A DNA stretch of 64,000 bases from Lactiplantibacillus plantarum (GTDB lineage Bacteria > Bacillota > Bacilli > Lactobacillales > Lactobacillaceae): contig NZ_CP039121.1 of the NCBI RefSeq assembly GCF_014131735.1, positions 2,666,001-2,730,000 of the forward strand, written 5' to 3'. The translations under genes were made by a program, and so were the position numbers. How positions within the stretch are numbered: the first letter of the stretch is position 1; the number at the start of each line of letters is the position of its first letter. Shown piece after piece: positions 54,392-63,727 of the stretch. The notes under the pieces were generated by a model. That model searched no databases, was not told the DNA's origin, and saw nothing but the letters and a program-made list of their open reading frames with translations.

Positions 54392-55710
54392 TTCGACGCC
54401 TCCCAACGTGCTAGACTGTGAATCGTGTACTGATCATGAATGTAGGCCGGCCGGGCCACCGTTTGCTGTAGAAAAGTTAAGTTCGTCGTGGGTCCCGTCA
54501 ATGTTACTTGCGCTAAGGCCCGTTGTAAGTTGCGCACGGCTTGCTGACGGTTCACACCGGTGACCATCAACTTGGCAATTAAACCATCATACATGGTTAC
54601 TAGCCGATCGCCCTGATGATAATCCGTATCCACTCGTACATCGGCTGGCCAGCTCAGCGTTTCAATCCGCGTCTGCTTAACCGGTAAGGTAGCGGTCAAT
54701 CGAGCTTCGATCGCCGTACACTTGGGCTGCAAGCCAACATGCTCTGGAAAATCAACCGTGACGCCAGCCGCCTGTTTGATTTGTTCAGCCACAATATCAA
54801 TTCCGGTGGTTAATTCTGTCACCCCGTGTTCAACCTGTAAACGCGTATTCATTTCCATGAAATAGAACTGACCATCCGCAAATAAGTATTCAATTGTGCC
54901 CAAGCTTTGATAATGTGTACCCGCTAATAACTGCCGGGACAAATCGTATAAGGTCCGGCGTTGTGTCTCAGTCAAAATACTTGCCGGACTTTCTTCGAGA
55001 ACCTTTTGCTTGTGCAATTGGAGGCTACAGTCACGATCACCAAGAATGAATAATTTCGTCCCCGTGCCGAGGACTTGAACTTCAATATGGCGGGCAGTTG
55101 TCAGAAATTGCTCTAAATACATCGCATCATTCAAAAAGGACGCAGCAGCTTCTTGACGCGCAGCCCGCAATTGTTGATGGAGTTCATGAACGTCGGTAAG
55201 CACTCGAATACCCTTGCCACCGCCACCATAACTGGCTTTCAAAACTAGTGGAAAACCGATCTTGGCGGCCGCGTGTTTAATATCCGGCCATGCCAAGCCT
55301 TGTAATGATTGACCTGCTAGTACCGGAACGGCTTGTTGCCGTGCAAAATCCTTAGCGCGGGCCTTATCACCCATCAACTTAATTTGCTCAGTCTGCGGGC
55401 CAATCCAGGCAATGCCACATTCCGCACACATGGCGGCAAAATCCGCATTTTCAGCTAAAAAACCATATCCCGGGTGAATCGCATCGGCGTGCGTATTAAT
55501 TGCAGCCATTAGAATCGCTTCGGCATTTAAATACGATCCACTGGCAGCTGCAGGTCCGATACAGACCACTTCATCCGCTAATTGTGTGTAACCCGCATGC
55601 CGATCAGCAGTTGAGCAAACGGCGACCGTCTGAATATTCAATTGTTGACAGGCTTTGATAATCCGTACGGCAATTTCACCGCGATTCGCGATTAACAGCT
55701 TGCGAAACAT
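54388..55710 (-). CDS. accC: Biotin carboxylase
   Basis: The ATP-grasp subunit that carboxylates biotin on AccB. The 440 residues contain LIANRGEIAVRIIKAC, HPGYGFLAENADFA, KASYGGGGKGIRVL, and MEMNTRLQVEHGVTE; the last is the catalytic region. It lies 2 bp downstream of accB. Confidence 0.96.
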   Translation of the reverse strand: MFRKLLIANRGEIAVRIIKACQQLNIQTVAVCSTADRHAGYTQLADEVVCIGPAAASGSYLNAEAILMAAINTHADAIHPGYGFLAENADFAAMCAECGIAWIGPQTEQIKLMGDKARAKDFARQQAVPVLAGQSLQGLAWPDIKHAAAKIGFPLVLKASYGGGGKGIRVLTDVHELHQQLRAARQEAAASFLNDAMYLEQFLTTARHIEVQVLGTGTKLFILGDRDCSLQLHKQKVLEESPASILTETQRRTLYDLSRQLLAGTHYQSLGTIEYLFADGQFYFMEMNTRLQVEHGVTELTTGIDIVAEQIKQAAGVTVDFPEHVGLQPKCTAIEARLTATLPVKQTRIETLSWPADVRVDTDYHQGDRLVTMYDGLIAKLMVTGVNRQQAVRNLQRALAQVTLTGPTTNLTFLQQTVARPAYIHDQYTIHSLARWEASK

Positions 55711-55712
55711 AG

Positions 55713-56114
55713 CTACCGATCCTTTCGCATTGTAAATAACGGTTGTTCGTACTCAACAGTGGCGTCGTCAGCAACTAGTACTGCTGTTAACGTCCCATCG
55801 GTCGGACTAACTAATGGATTGAATAATTTCATACTCTCAATCTGGCCTAGTTCTTGACCAGCTGTCAGTGACTGACCAACCTTTAAATCTGGTGCCAAGT
55901 GGACCACCCCGACCATCGGACTCGGCAGTGTAACGACTTCATCTTCAGTCTCCGCAACTGTGCTGGCAGGCGTAGCGGCTACGGGAGTTACCGTTTCTGA
56001 AGCTAACGCTGGTTTTGTCACTTCAATCTCCAAGTCGCCGGCTTTAACGCGAATTTGCTGATAACCCTGTCGCGCGTATTTCTCAACTAATCGATCTAAA
56101 TCTTTTAATTCCAT
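55713..56114 (-). CDS. accB: Biotin carboxyl carrier protein
   Basis: The biotinylated carrier of acetyl-CoA carboxylase. From the ATG at 56114 it has 133 residues: an N-terminal helical part, an Ala/Thr/Val/Pro-rich linker and the biotinyl domain with IESMKLFNPLVSP (the biotinylated Lys). The Ser in place of the usual Ala in the EAMKM-type motif is a mild variation. It lies about 10 bp downstream of fabH. Confidence 0.93.
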   Translation of the reverse strand: MELKDLDRLVEKYARQGYQQIRVKAGDLEIEVTKPALASETVTPVAATPASTVAETEDEVVTLPSPMVGVVHLAPDLKVGQSLTAGQELGQIESMKLFNPLVSPTDGTLTAVLVADDATVEYEQPLFTMRKDR

Positions 56115-56124
56115 CTGCACACCC

Positions 56125-57096
56125 CTACTTCTTGATCAAGACTGAGCCATACGCTAGCCCGCCACCAAATGCTGTTAACAACACTGGCCCAGTTAAGGTA
56201 TCAAAAACATTGGCTAAGGCCATTGCCACCCCAGCTGAGGACGTATTACCATAATGATCAACATTATGTGGAAACTTCGTCATTGGTAACGCCAAGTTAG
56301 CCGCAATTTTTTCAATGATCCGTAAATTAGCTTGATGACAGATCACGTATTGTAAATCACTGGGTGTCAGTTGCGCACTCGCAATTAACCCACGCATCTG
56401 TTCTGGAACAACCGTCGTGGCAAATTGAAAAACATCCCGTCCAACTTGGTAAAACGCATCCGTTTGCGGGTAGTTCGTTGCGGCAACTTCAGTAATCGGC
56501 CGTACTCGTCCAGAGTGAATGACCGTAGCGTTTCCTTGCGATTCTAATTTCTCAGCGATCAAGCTGTTTTCATCTGGATTGTCAGTAGCTTGTAATAACG
56601 CGCCACCAGCACCGTCCCCAAAGAAGACGGCTGCCGTCCGGTCCTGAAAGTCCATCATCTTGGAATTAACTTCCGCACTGATCACCATCACATTTTGGTA
56701 TTGCCCACTGCGAATAAACTTGTCAGCCGTTGCTAGGCCAAACGTGAACCCAGCACACGCTGCACTCAGGTCGAACGCAAACGCATTATCAGCGCCAATA
56801 TTAGCTTGCACTAAACAAGCCGTCGCAGGTGTTAAGGCATCGGGCGTAATTGTCGTAACTAGGATCAAATCAATGGCACTGGCAGCTAAACCACTTTTTT
56901 GTAGTAACTGCTGGGCGACCTGGGTGGCTAAATCCGAGGTGTTTTCATCATTCATCGCGTAGTGTCGGGTTTTAATCCCAGTATGCGCCTGAATCCATTC
57001 GTCGCTAGTGTCCATAATGGCTGCTAATTCGTCATTATCAACAACGCGTCCCGGAACATATTGTCCCATGGCGGTTAATTTTGTATAAGTTGGCAT
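56125..57096 (-). CDS. fabH: 3-oxoacyl-ACP synthase III
   Basis: It starts fatty acid synthesis by condensing acetyl-CoA with malonyl-ACP. The 323 residues carry the catalytic Cys in FDLSAACAGFTFGLA (near residue 113), His in YVICHQANLRI and Asn in VDHYGNTSSAG. It is first in a cluster with all four acetyl-CoA carboxylase genes but no other fab gene. It may be an additional copy beside a complete fab cluster elsewhere in the genome. Confidence 0.94.
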   Translation of the reverse strand: MPTYTKLTAMGQYVPGRVVDNDELAAIMDTSDEWIQAHTGIKTRHYAMNDENTSDLATQVAQQLLQKSGLAASAIDLILVTTITPDALTPATACLVQANIGADNAFAFDLSAACAGFTFGLATADKFIRSGQYQNVMVISAEVNSKMMDFQDRTAAVFFGDGAGGALLQATDNPDENSLIAEKLESQGNATVIHSGRVRPITEVAATNYPQTDAFYQVGRDVFQFATTVVPEQMRGLIASAQLTPSDLQYVICHQANLRIIEKIAANLALPMTKFPHNVDHYGNTSSAGVAMALANVFDTLTGPVLLTAFGGGLAYGSVLIKK

Positions 57097-57133
57097 TTTT
57101 AAACCCCCGCTACTTTCCGTTTCGATTAGTTTA

Positions 57134-57161
57134 ATTTTATCAATAAAAGCCTATCCGTCAA
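57134..57161 (-). promoter_or_regulatory. Promoter of the fabH-acc cluster
   Basis: Minus-strand TTGACG (57156-57161) and TAAAAT (57134-57139) are separated by 16 bp and lie about 40 bp before the fabH start. Confidence 0.55.
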
Positions 57162-57210
57162 AGTTTACGGCTGTATTTTTGGTAAATCCTTAGAAACCTA
57201 GCCAAAATGA

Positions 57211-57250
57211 AAGAACAGTGGTGCCCATAACCGACACACCACTGTCCATC
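57211..57250 (-). terminator. Terminator of the orphan PTS IIA-IIB pair
   Basis: ACAGTGGTG...CACCACTGT with a T-rich tail on the minus strand lies just after the IIB stop. Confidence 0.75.
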
Positions 57251-57259
57251 ATAACTTTG

Positions 57260-57778
57260 TTAATACTTATCTGGCGCCATAAAGCCATTTTTAGCTAATA
57301 GCGGCATCACATCAACCCGTTTATCCGTCGGGACTTTCTGCGCAAACACCTTTAATCCCGCTGCTTGTAACGCATATAATGCCCGTGCTTCGGCTTGACC
57401 GATTGCAATAGCATTGGTGACCATCACCATGCCCGCTGAAAAAGCTAGACTACCAATATCAATGCCCGTTTTGCTAAAATCAAGTCCCCCCGCTACTAAG
57501 CGCGCCATGTTCTGGGGCGTATCAGTTAGGATTAGTGGCTTTACTTCATCAAATAGCGAGTCTTGATAAATCTCGATCATTTTGTCAACTGTAATCACAT
57601 TAGCTTTCACACCAGGGGGCGCGGCTTGCACAATTAGAATCTTGCGAAGTGCATCCTGGGCAACTTCGTCTGAGACGACCAAAATACGGTTAGGACTGAC
57701 CGTCTTGGTCCACACCGTGGCAACTTGCCCGTGGAGTAGCCGACTATCAATGCGTGCTAAACGAATATCCATCGTCAT
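57260..57778 (-). CDS. PTS IIB component, mannose/sorbose family (no IIC/IID adjacent)
   Basis: A 172-residue phosphocarrier. The phosphorylated His is in IDSRLLHGQVATVWT (near residue 16), and the rest (VSDEVAQDALRKIL, GIDIGSLAF) matches the mannose-sorbose IIB family. It starts within 4 bp of the end of the IIA gene. No IIC or IID follows; the pair is behind a sigma-54 promoter and next to a LevR gene. It may use IIC and IID of another system or regulate LevR. Confidence 0.9.
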   Translation of the reverse strand: MTMDIRLARIDSRLLHGQVATVWTKTVSPNRILVVSDEVAQDALRKILIVQAAPPGVKANVITVDKMIEIYQDSLFDEVKPLILTDTPQNMARLVAGGLDFSKTGIDIGSLAFSAGMVMVTNAIAIGQAEARALYALQAAGLKVFAQKVPTDKRVDVMPLLAKNGFMAPDKY

Positions 57779-58194
57779 AGCGGCTCATCTTCCCCATCGT
57801 CCTGTAACAACTTGAGATGCTTAATCCCAATCTTTCCAGTCTCTTCAAGGTGGGCAATCACCTCATCAATTGGCTTATCACGAACAGTGTAAGCCTCAAT
57901 CAGCATTGGCAGATTCAGACCGGTAATCAGACCCATGCGCTCTGTATGTTCGGCAACGATCCGACTAGCGGCGTTAAATGGCGAACCGCCCCATAGGTCA
58001 ACCAAGAATAAGACTTGGTCATCCGCGTCAAACCGGGCAACCGCAGCAGCTAATTTATCAGCTAATTCATTAGGTTCTTCGTCCAGTTGAAAGGTAACCG
58101 TTTGGACCTTATCTTGCTTGCCAAAGATCATGTAGGATGAATCGACAACGCCCTGCGCAAAACTCCCATGACTGACAACGACAAATGCTAACAT
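57775..58194 (-). CDS. PTS IIA component, mannose family
   Basis: A 139-residue IIA with the HPr-phosphorylated His in VVVSHGSFAQGVVDS (near residue 9) and VDLWGGSPFNAASRIV. The AGGAGGG site is strong. It is the first gene after the -24/-12 promoter. Confidence 0.9.
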   Translation of the reverse strand: MLAFVVVSHGSFAQGVVDSSYMIFGKQDKVQTVTFQLDEEPNELADKLAAAVARFDADDQVLFLVDLWGGSPFNAASRIVAEHTERMGLITGLNLPMLIEAYTVRDKPIDEVIAHLEETGKIGIKHLKLLQDDGEDEPL

Positions 58195-58237
58195 CTACTT
58201 TCCCTCCTCAGTCGGTTAAATCTACTCAATAAGATAC

Positions 58238-58255
58238 ATGCAAAAAGCATGCCAA
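58238..58255 (-). promoter_or_regulatory. Sigma-54 (-24/-12) promoter of the orphan PTS pair
   Basis: The minus strand reads TTGGCATGCTTTTTGCAT, matching TTGGCAY-N5-TTGCW with the invariant GG-N10-GC. It lies 9 bp after the levR stop and 44 bp before the IIA start. LevR-type activators use GAFTGA to open such promoters. Confidence 0.85.
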
Positions 58256-58264
58256 GTTAGTGTA

Positions 58265-61123
58265 TCAACTCATCGCGACCTTTGCCTGATGAGTCTCCAA
58301 TAATTGCACAATATAATAATTTTCAGCATCTGAGAAGGTTAACTGTAGTTGATCTGTCAATTGCTGATTGGCCTGTTGCACAAGTGGGTACCACTTCGAT
58401 GCCATAATGTCTGGCATCTCTTCGGTGGGTGCCGAAATTTCATCTTTGATGGCCGTTCGTTCTAGCGCACCCGCTAAGTGCATAATCAAATCAATGCGAA
58501 AAGCATTCGTCATTACACCATCCAAGTGCGTCGCAATCACTTCGCTATACTCCCATAAAATTCCCGTTAACTTCTTAGGATTTAAAAACGTGAAGTAATC
58601 GCCTAAGTACCGTTCGCAGAGTTCCGGTGTCAACTGCTGACTTTCTTCCGCCATGGTCTGTGGCGAATCGATACCCGTCGCTAACTGGTCAATAAACTTT
58701 TCGCCACCACCTTGTAGCAATTCTTCCAATGAAATAAAAGGGACGTCTAATTCGGGTTTTGTAATCCCAGTTGCCGCAATGATTTGATAATTTTGACTGA
58801 TTTGTTGTATCCGTGTCTTCATTTCGACCACTGAGATTGGGAATACCGTAATACCTTCGATAAAGTTTTGAGCTAATAAACTGTCTAAAATTGACTTGAT
58901 ACGTTCAGCCGTCCCAACGCCGGTCGCACAAATTGCAATAATCGCCCGTTGTGCCGTCTTATCCGTCGCTAAGGCGGGCTTGACTGTTGCGCGCTGACTA
59001 TCCGTTGGTAGGTTCCGTGAAATTCGCGAATAACCTTTGAAACCAACGAGCTCCTGATACATAGAATCCAGATCACTATCGACCAGGCTAGCCTTCCGAA
59101 CGGCTTCCAAAACAACCGGCGTGGTCACCATGTCAATCGTTCGCGTCGCAATTCCTGTCTCCTGCTGAATTCGTTCCCCGAAGGTCGTTAACGACCCCAT
59201 ATCGACTAGTAACAAAATTCCTTTCCCAGAATCAAGCTTTTCTACTCGTCGCTTGACATGATCATAGGCGACACTCGGGTCCATATCGAGAGGCATGTCG
59301 AAAGCCTGAACATCATAATCATCTAACAATTGTCCGACGACCTGTGCCATGGAAGACGCGGTACTCATCCCGTGCGCTGCCACCAACACGCCAACTTTGC
59401 CGTTAAGCTGCATCGATTTTAACGAGATGAGCAAAATGGCCAGATAATAAACTTCGGACTTGGGAATCGGTAAATGATACCGTTCCTCTAATCCTTGCTT
59501 GAGCGCCTCCGCTGCTTTGATTTCAGCCGGATATTCACGCACCATCGCTAACATATCCGAACTCATTTGACGCATGGGCTTGCCTGCCTGGATGCGTTTG
59601 ATAAAGGAACTGACGTGCAAGCTCACAGCGTAAATAAAGTTATCCTTGAAATTATAACCTAGCATGTCTTGAACCGTCATCTGCGCCGTCTTGGTAAAAT
59701 CAATGACGTCCTGATCAACGATCTCGGCTAACTTGTTTTCTGGTGAAACTTCTAACTGATTTTGTTTATAAAATGATTTTAAATGCACATTGATATCGGT
59801 CGTGATGAAACGATTGATGTGTTCTTTATCAAGGCCTTCCCGTCGGAGTAACGCTGCTTTATCACCAATAATCTCATATAAATTATATGGTAATTCATAA
59901 TTATCGTTCTTATTACGAAGCGGCGTTGGACCATCATTTGGCTTCACGATGAGAACCGGGTCCAACAACTCAGAGATGGCCCCCAGTTCGTGACGGTTAG
60001 AGGCTACTGTCATGAGACCGCTACGGATATTTTGTGGCAAATCATCCATCGTGATTGTGATTTCACTGTCATTTTCGATGCTATTGACAAAACCCTGGGC
60101 ACACACCAGCTGAATGTTCGACTTCAACTGACCGACGTTCCCAAATGTGACTGAGCCAAGTAAGGCCTGCACCACGTCCTCCGTTAACCGAATCTGTTTA
60201 TTGATTCGATTAGCTTCCAATGACAATAATGCCTTCAGTAATTCTAAACGTTCCTTGGCTGAGCGATGATTGAACGCTGGTAGCTGAATCGTAATCGGAA
60301 TTCGCCGAACAAAGGTCTGCAGTAGGGTACTTTCTGGGTCCTCGGTCGTTGCACAAACTAAGCGGACATTGGCATGGTGACTCTTCGCCGTCTCACCGAG
60401 TCGTGAATAAGTCCCGTGATCCATGAAATAAAAAATCATTTCCTGACCTTCTGGTGGTAGACGGTGCACTTCATCTAGGAACAACATGCCCCCATCCGCT
60501 TCTTGGATCAAACCGTCCTTATCTTCATTAGCACCTGTAAAAGCCCCCTTAACATAACCAAACAAATGCGACATCAATAATTCCGGATTATGCGCATAAT
60601 CGGCACAATTGAACGTAATCAGGCCTTGCGGGTTCGTTAAGACTTGTTGGGTTTCCGCAAAACGATACATGGCGTTTGCAAAGTAAGTTTTACCAGAACC
60701 AGTCGGGCCAATGATTAATGTATTTAATCCCCGCGGTGGGTAAAGAATGGCCGCTTTCGCCTGTTCCACTTGATTAGCAAGGCTCTCATGCGAGCCAATC
60801 ATGCTGGCAAATATATCATTTACAACCGGTTTAGGCACAGACGTCGCGACGGGCGCTGTCGGTATTCGCTCTGTCGTCGCTCCATTCGCTACGCCACTAG
60901 TTGTTGTGGCCGTTGTGGCTGTTGCATTCACCGGAACATAGTGCACAGGCCGCCCTGTCAGCTTGTGCAACTGGCCTTCTCGCACCAGTGCATTTAATTC
61001 CTTGCTGACGTTTGAACGCGCTATCATTAAAGCGGTCGCTACCATTTCCGTCGTCAGTCCGTGTCGATCGCTATGTTGACGGACGTATTCACAAATCTTG
61101 GATTTTCTGGTCAACTTCGCCAC
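58265..61123 (-). CDS. LevR/ManR-type sigma-54-dependent activator with PRD domains
   Basis: A 952-residue transcription activator that joins PTS signalling to sigma-54. The domains run: N-terminal HTH (to ~residue 60), AAA+ (~115-350: GPTGSGKTYFANAMY, GAFTGANEDKDGL, EADGGMLFLDEVHRLP), PRD1 (~450-560), an EIIA-Man-like domain (GVLVAAHGMSTASSMAQ), an EIIB-Gat-like domain (AICATGVGTAERIKS) and PRD2 at the end. The immediate target is the -24/-12 promoter downstream. It probably also controls the mannose PTS whose promoter lies outside the window. Confidence 0.92.
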   Translation of the reverse strand: MAKLTRKSKICEYVRQHSDRHGLTTEMVATALMIARSNVSKELNALVREGQLHKLTGRPVHYVPVNATATTATTTSGVANGATTERIPTAPVATSVPKPVVNDIFASMIGSHESLANQVEQAKAAILYPPRGLNTLIIGPTGSGKTYFANAMYRFAETQQVLTNPQGLITFNCADYAHNPELLMSHLFGYVKGAFTGANEDKDGLIQEADGGMLFLDEVHRLPPEGQEMIFYFMDHGTYSRLGETAKSHHANVRLVCATTEDPESTLLQTFVRRIPITIQLPAFNHRSAKERLELLKALLSLEANRINKQIRLTEDVVQALLGSVTFGNVGQLKSNIQLVCAQGFVNSIENDSEITITMDDLPQNIRSGLMTVASNRHELGAISELLDPVLIVKPNDGPTPLRNKNDNYELPYNLYEIIGDKAALLRREGLDKEHINRFITTDINVHLKSFYKQNQLEVSPENKLAEIVDQDVIDFTKTAQMTVQDMLGYNFKDNFIYAVSLHVSSFIKRIQAGKPMRQMSSDMLAMVREYPAEIKAAEALKQGLEERYHLPIPKSEVYYLAILLISLKSMQLNGKVGVLVAAHGMSTASSMAQVVGQLLDDYDVQAFDMPLDMDPSVAYDHVKRRVEKLDSGKGILLLVDMGSLTTFGERIQQETGIATRTIDMVTTPVVLEAVRKASLVDSDLDSMYQELVGFKGYSRISRNLPTDSQRATVKPALATDKTAQRAIIAICATGVGTAERIKSILDSLLAQNFIEGITVFPISVVEMKTRIQQISQNYQIIAATGITKPELDVPFISLEELLQGGGEKFIDQLATGIDSPQTMAEESQQLTPELCERYLGDYFTFLNPKKLTGILWEYSEVIATHLDGVMTNAFRIDLIMHLAGALERTAIKDEISAPTEEMPDIMASKWYPLVQQANQQLTDQLQLTFSDAENYYIVQLLETHQAKVAMS

Positions 61124-61304
61124 TCCTTTTCACCACTATCAAATAGCTGATCCGTTTTGATACACTATAACACACTATATTCTACCATAGTTCCCGACTC
61201 AGTTACTTTTTAAGACTTGTCAGTACAACTATTTCTGTTTCATGGTATTGAAATTCCATTTATGACGCACCTTAACGTGCTCAGATACTGCTTTTGATGC
61301 GTCA

Positions 61305-61353
61305 AAAAAAGCTTAGACACTGCAACGCGCTAACCCCACCCGTTGATACCTAA
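61305..61353 (-). terminator. Terminator after manO
   Basis: AAGCTTAG (61345-61352 complement) and CTAAGCTTTTTTT form a hairpin with a long loop on the minus strand, between manO and levR. Confidence 0.6.
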
Positions 61354-61419
61354 GCTTCTTAAACTAACTATTAAATAATCACCAATCCGTCGGCAAAGAA
61401 CCCTCGACAGCATTGGTCA

Positions 61420-61806
61420 TTATTTCAAATACTTATCTTTTTTACCTTTACCCTTGAATATTCTCCCAAGGACTTGGAAAAATGTCAGTGATTTTACAAT
61501 TCGATCAGGCTCAATATATTGCCGAACGGCTCGTAACACTTTCTTAGGGTCCTTAGCTGAGAAAGTAATCATACCGTTCCGTTTCGTTTGAAAAGAGAAC
61601 CGTGGAATCCAACGGCCACCAAACATTACGGATACGACCACATATTTCACTTCAGTCCAAGGGATTTGAATAAAATTACGAACATTGCGATCATCATAAA
61701 ATTCAAAGCCGTTATCACCGACCATAATTTTACCGTAATCGGTCAATCCCATATGTGAATTACCGTTCGTAACTAAATCAACCTTAGTATTGATTGATTG
61801 CACCAT
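61420..61806 (-). CDS. manO: ManO-like protein (DUF956)
   Basis: A 128-residue protein of the DUF956 family, whose gene follows mannose PTS operons in lactic acid bacteria; it is predicted to be regulatory but is uncharacterised. GLTDYGKIMVGDNGFEFYDDRNVRNFIQIPW and FGGRWIPRFSFQTKRNG are conserved. It is separated from IID by a hairpin, so expression is reduced or separate. Confidence 0.88.
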   Translation of the reverse strand: MVQSINTKVDLVTNGNSHMGLTDYGKIMVGDNGFEFYDDRNVRNFIQIPWTEVKYVVVSVMFGGRWIPRFSFQTKRNGMITFSAKDPKKVLRAVRQYIEPDRIVKSLTFFQVLGRIFKGKGKKDKYLK

Positions 61807-61882
61807 ATTAATCCCTCCTCGTATCCATCCTCATACCGATTATACGGCGAGTTTGTCAGTTATGCAAAGTACGCTTGTAAAT

Positions 61883-61920
61883 AAAAAGGATGAGCTCCCA
61901 CGAGTCCATCCTTTAAATAT
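61883..61920 (-). terminator. Hairpin between IID and manO
   Basis: AAAGGATG...CATCCTTTTTAT on the minus strand is a typical terminator 15 bp after the IID stop. Confidence 0.8.
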
Positions 61921-61934
61921 GACATAAGCAAGTA

Positions 61935-62867
61935 TTACATCCAACCAATAACGTGCATTAGAACCCCAAATACGAAGAGGCCAAGAATGATAATGATTGG
62001 TGAAACTTTCTTCTTTAATAACCACATGCAGAGGAAGGTTAACAGCAACGCCATCAAACCAGGAATCAATTGATTCAAGTTATCTTGTAAGGTGGTTACC
62101 TTGTATTTGTCAAGTGAACGGCCAGCAGCTTGTTGTGTTAAAGCTTCCTTAACACCAGAAGCACCCTTTGGCAGTTTATCCCAGTCAATGTACGAACCAG
62201 CTTGTTGCTTAATGGTCGAAACTTTAACTGGACTGAAGTCAACAACAACCCACCGTTCGATTAACGCCGCCAAGATAAACATCCCTAGCATGGAAGCACC
62301 ACGGGTAATATCTTGTAAAATACCACCAGATAAGTCATCAGTAATCTTAGAACCGGCTTTGTAACCGAATTCTTGGGTATACCACATGAAGCCCATACGA
62401 ATTGCATTCCAAACAACGAAGTACAAAATTGGTCCAACAATGCTACCAGAAATAGCCAATGATGCAGCTAAGGCACCAACGATAGGCTTAACCGTGTACC
62501 AGAACACTGGGTCCCCAACACCGGCTAAAGGTCCCATCATACCAACTTTAACCCCTTGAATCGTAACGTCATCAATAGGTGCCCCATTGGCACGTTCTTC
62601 TTCAAGCGCTAAGGTAACACCAATAACTGGTGAAGCCACGTATGGATGGGTATTGAAGAATTCCATGTGACGCTTCAAAGCAGCAGCACGGTCTTCTTTA
62701 GTTGTATATAATTTCTTGATTGCTGGAATTAAAGAATAAGCCCAACCACCGTTTTGCATACGTTCGTAGTTCCATGAACCTTGGAGGAACGTTGAACGCC
62801 ACCAAACATGCAGACGATCACTTTTACTTAATGTAACTTTTTTAGTAATATTTGTAGTTTCAGACAT
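61935..62867 (-). CDS. manN: PTS mannose-family IID component
   Basis: A membrane subunit of the mannose-class permease, 310 residues. It has a long cytoplasmic N-terminal part (SKSDRLHVWWRSTFLQGSWNYERMQNGGWAYS), the GVKVGMMGPLAGVGDPVFWYTVKPI segment and C-terminal membrane helices. It lies 19 bp downstream of the IIC gene. It typically imports glucose, mannose and glucosamine, and serves as a bacteriocin receptor in related species. Confidence 0.95.
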   Translation of the reverse strand: MSETTNITKKVTLSKSDRLHVWWRSTFLQGSWNYERMQNGGWAYSLIPAIKKLYTTKEDRAAALKRHMEFFNTHPYVASPVIGVTLALEEERANGAPIDDVTIQGVKVGMMGPLAGVGDPVFWYTVKPIVGALAASLAISGSIVGPILYFVVWNAIRMGFMWYTQEFGYKAGSKITDDLSGGILQDITRGASMLGMFILAALIERWVVVDFSPVKVSTIKQQAGSYIDWDKLPKGASGVKEALTQQAAGRSLDKYKVTTLQDNLNQLIPGLMALLLTFLCMWLLKKKVSPIIIILGLFVFGVLMHVIGWM

Positions 62868-62885
62868 CTCAGTTTGCCTCCTTCT

Positions 62886-63692
62886 CTAATACTTGTCGAT
62901 AATGTCGCCAACCGGATCACCCGTGTTGGAGCCACCACCATTGCCAGAGTTACCTTGCTTTGAAAGTGCCAAGTACATTAAGGCTAAGGAAATACCAATT
63001 GCACCTAAACCAATCAAAGTAATTTCACTGATCGCAGCTAAAACAAAACCTAAAGCAAAGAATGGCCAAACTTCACGAGAAGCCATCATGTTGATAACCA
63101 TTGCATAACCAACGGCAACAACCATACCACCACCGATTGATAAACCATCAGTTAACCAGCTAGGCATAGCGTTTAACATTGCCTTCACTGGCGTAGCACC
63201 AACGGCCAAAATCAAAGCGGCTGGAATCGCAATACGAAGTCCTTGCATGCAGATCGCAACCCATTGCCAGAAGTCAATTTTACTAAAACTACCTTCTTCA
63301 GCGGCACGGTCCATGATGTGGACAATCCCAGTTGCTAACGTACGAGCGATGATCGTTAAGAGTAACCCAGCAACGGCTAAAGGAACGGCAATCGCAATAG
63401 CTGAAGTAACTCCGGCACGGCCTTGACCACCTAAAACTAAAATAATTGCAGATGCAATTGATGCTAACGCAGCATCAGGTGCAACGGCGGCACCAATGTT
63501 GGCCCAACCTAAGGCAATCATTTGTAAACTCCCACCTAAGATAATACATGGGACTAATTGTCCGGTTACTAATCCGATTAGGGTACATGCAACAACTGGT
63601 TGATGGAAGTGGAATTCATCCAAAATACCTTCCATACCAGCTAAAAATGATACAAGTACGACTAAAATCACTTGAATTACGTTCAAATTCAT
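62886..63692 (-). CDS. manM: PTS mannose-family IIC component
   Basis: The channel subunit of the mannose-class PTS, 268 residues with about eight hydrophobic segments. VTGQLVPCIILGGSLQMIALGWANIGAAVAPDAALAS is characteristic. The C terminus is a glycine-rich tail (KQGNSGNGGGSNTGDPVGD), longer than in many homologues. It lies 36 bp downstream of the IIAB gene. Confidence 0.95.
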   Translation of the reverse strand: MNLNVIQVILVVLVSFLAGMEGILDEFHFHQPVVACTLIGLVTGQLVPCIILGGSLQMIALGWANIGAAVAPDAALASIASAIILVLGGQGRAGVTSAIAIAVPLAVAGLLLTIIARTLATGIVHIMDRAAEEGSFSKIDFWQWVAICMQGLRIAIPAALILAVGATPVKAMLNAMPSWLTDGLSIGGGMVVAVGYAMVINMMASREVWPFFALGFVLAAISEITLIGLGAIGISLALMYLALSKQGNSGNGGGSNTGDPVGDIIDKY

Positions 63693-63727
63693 GATTTAAT
63701 CCTCCATCTTTTCTGATATTCTTGGAA

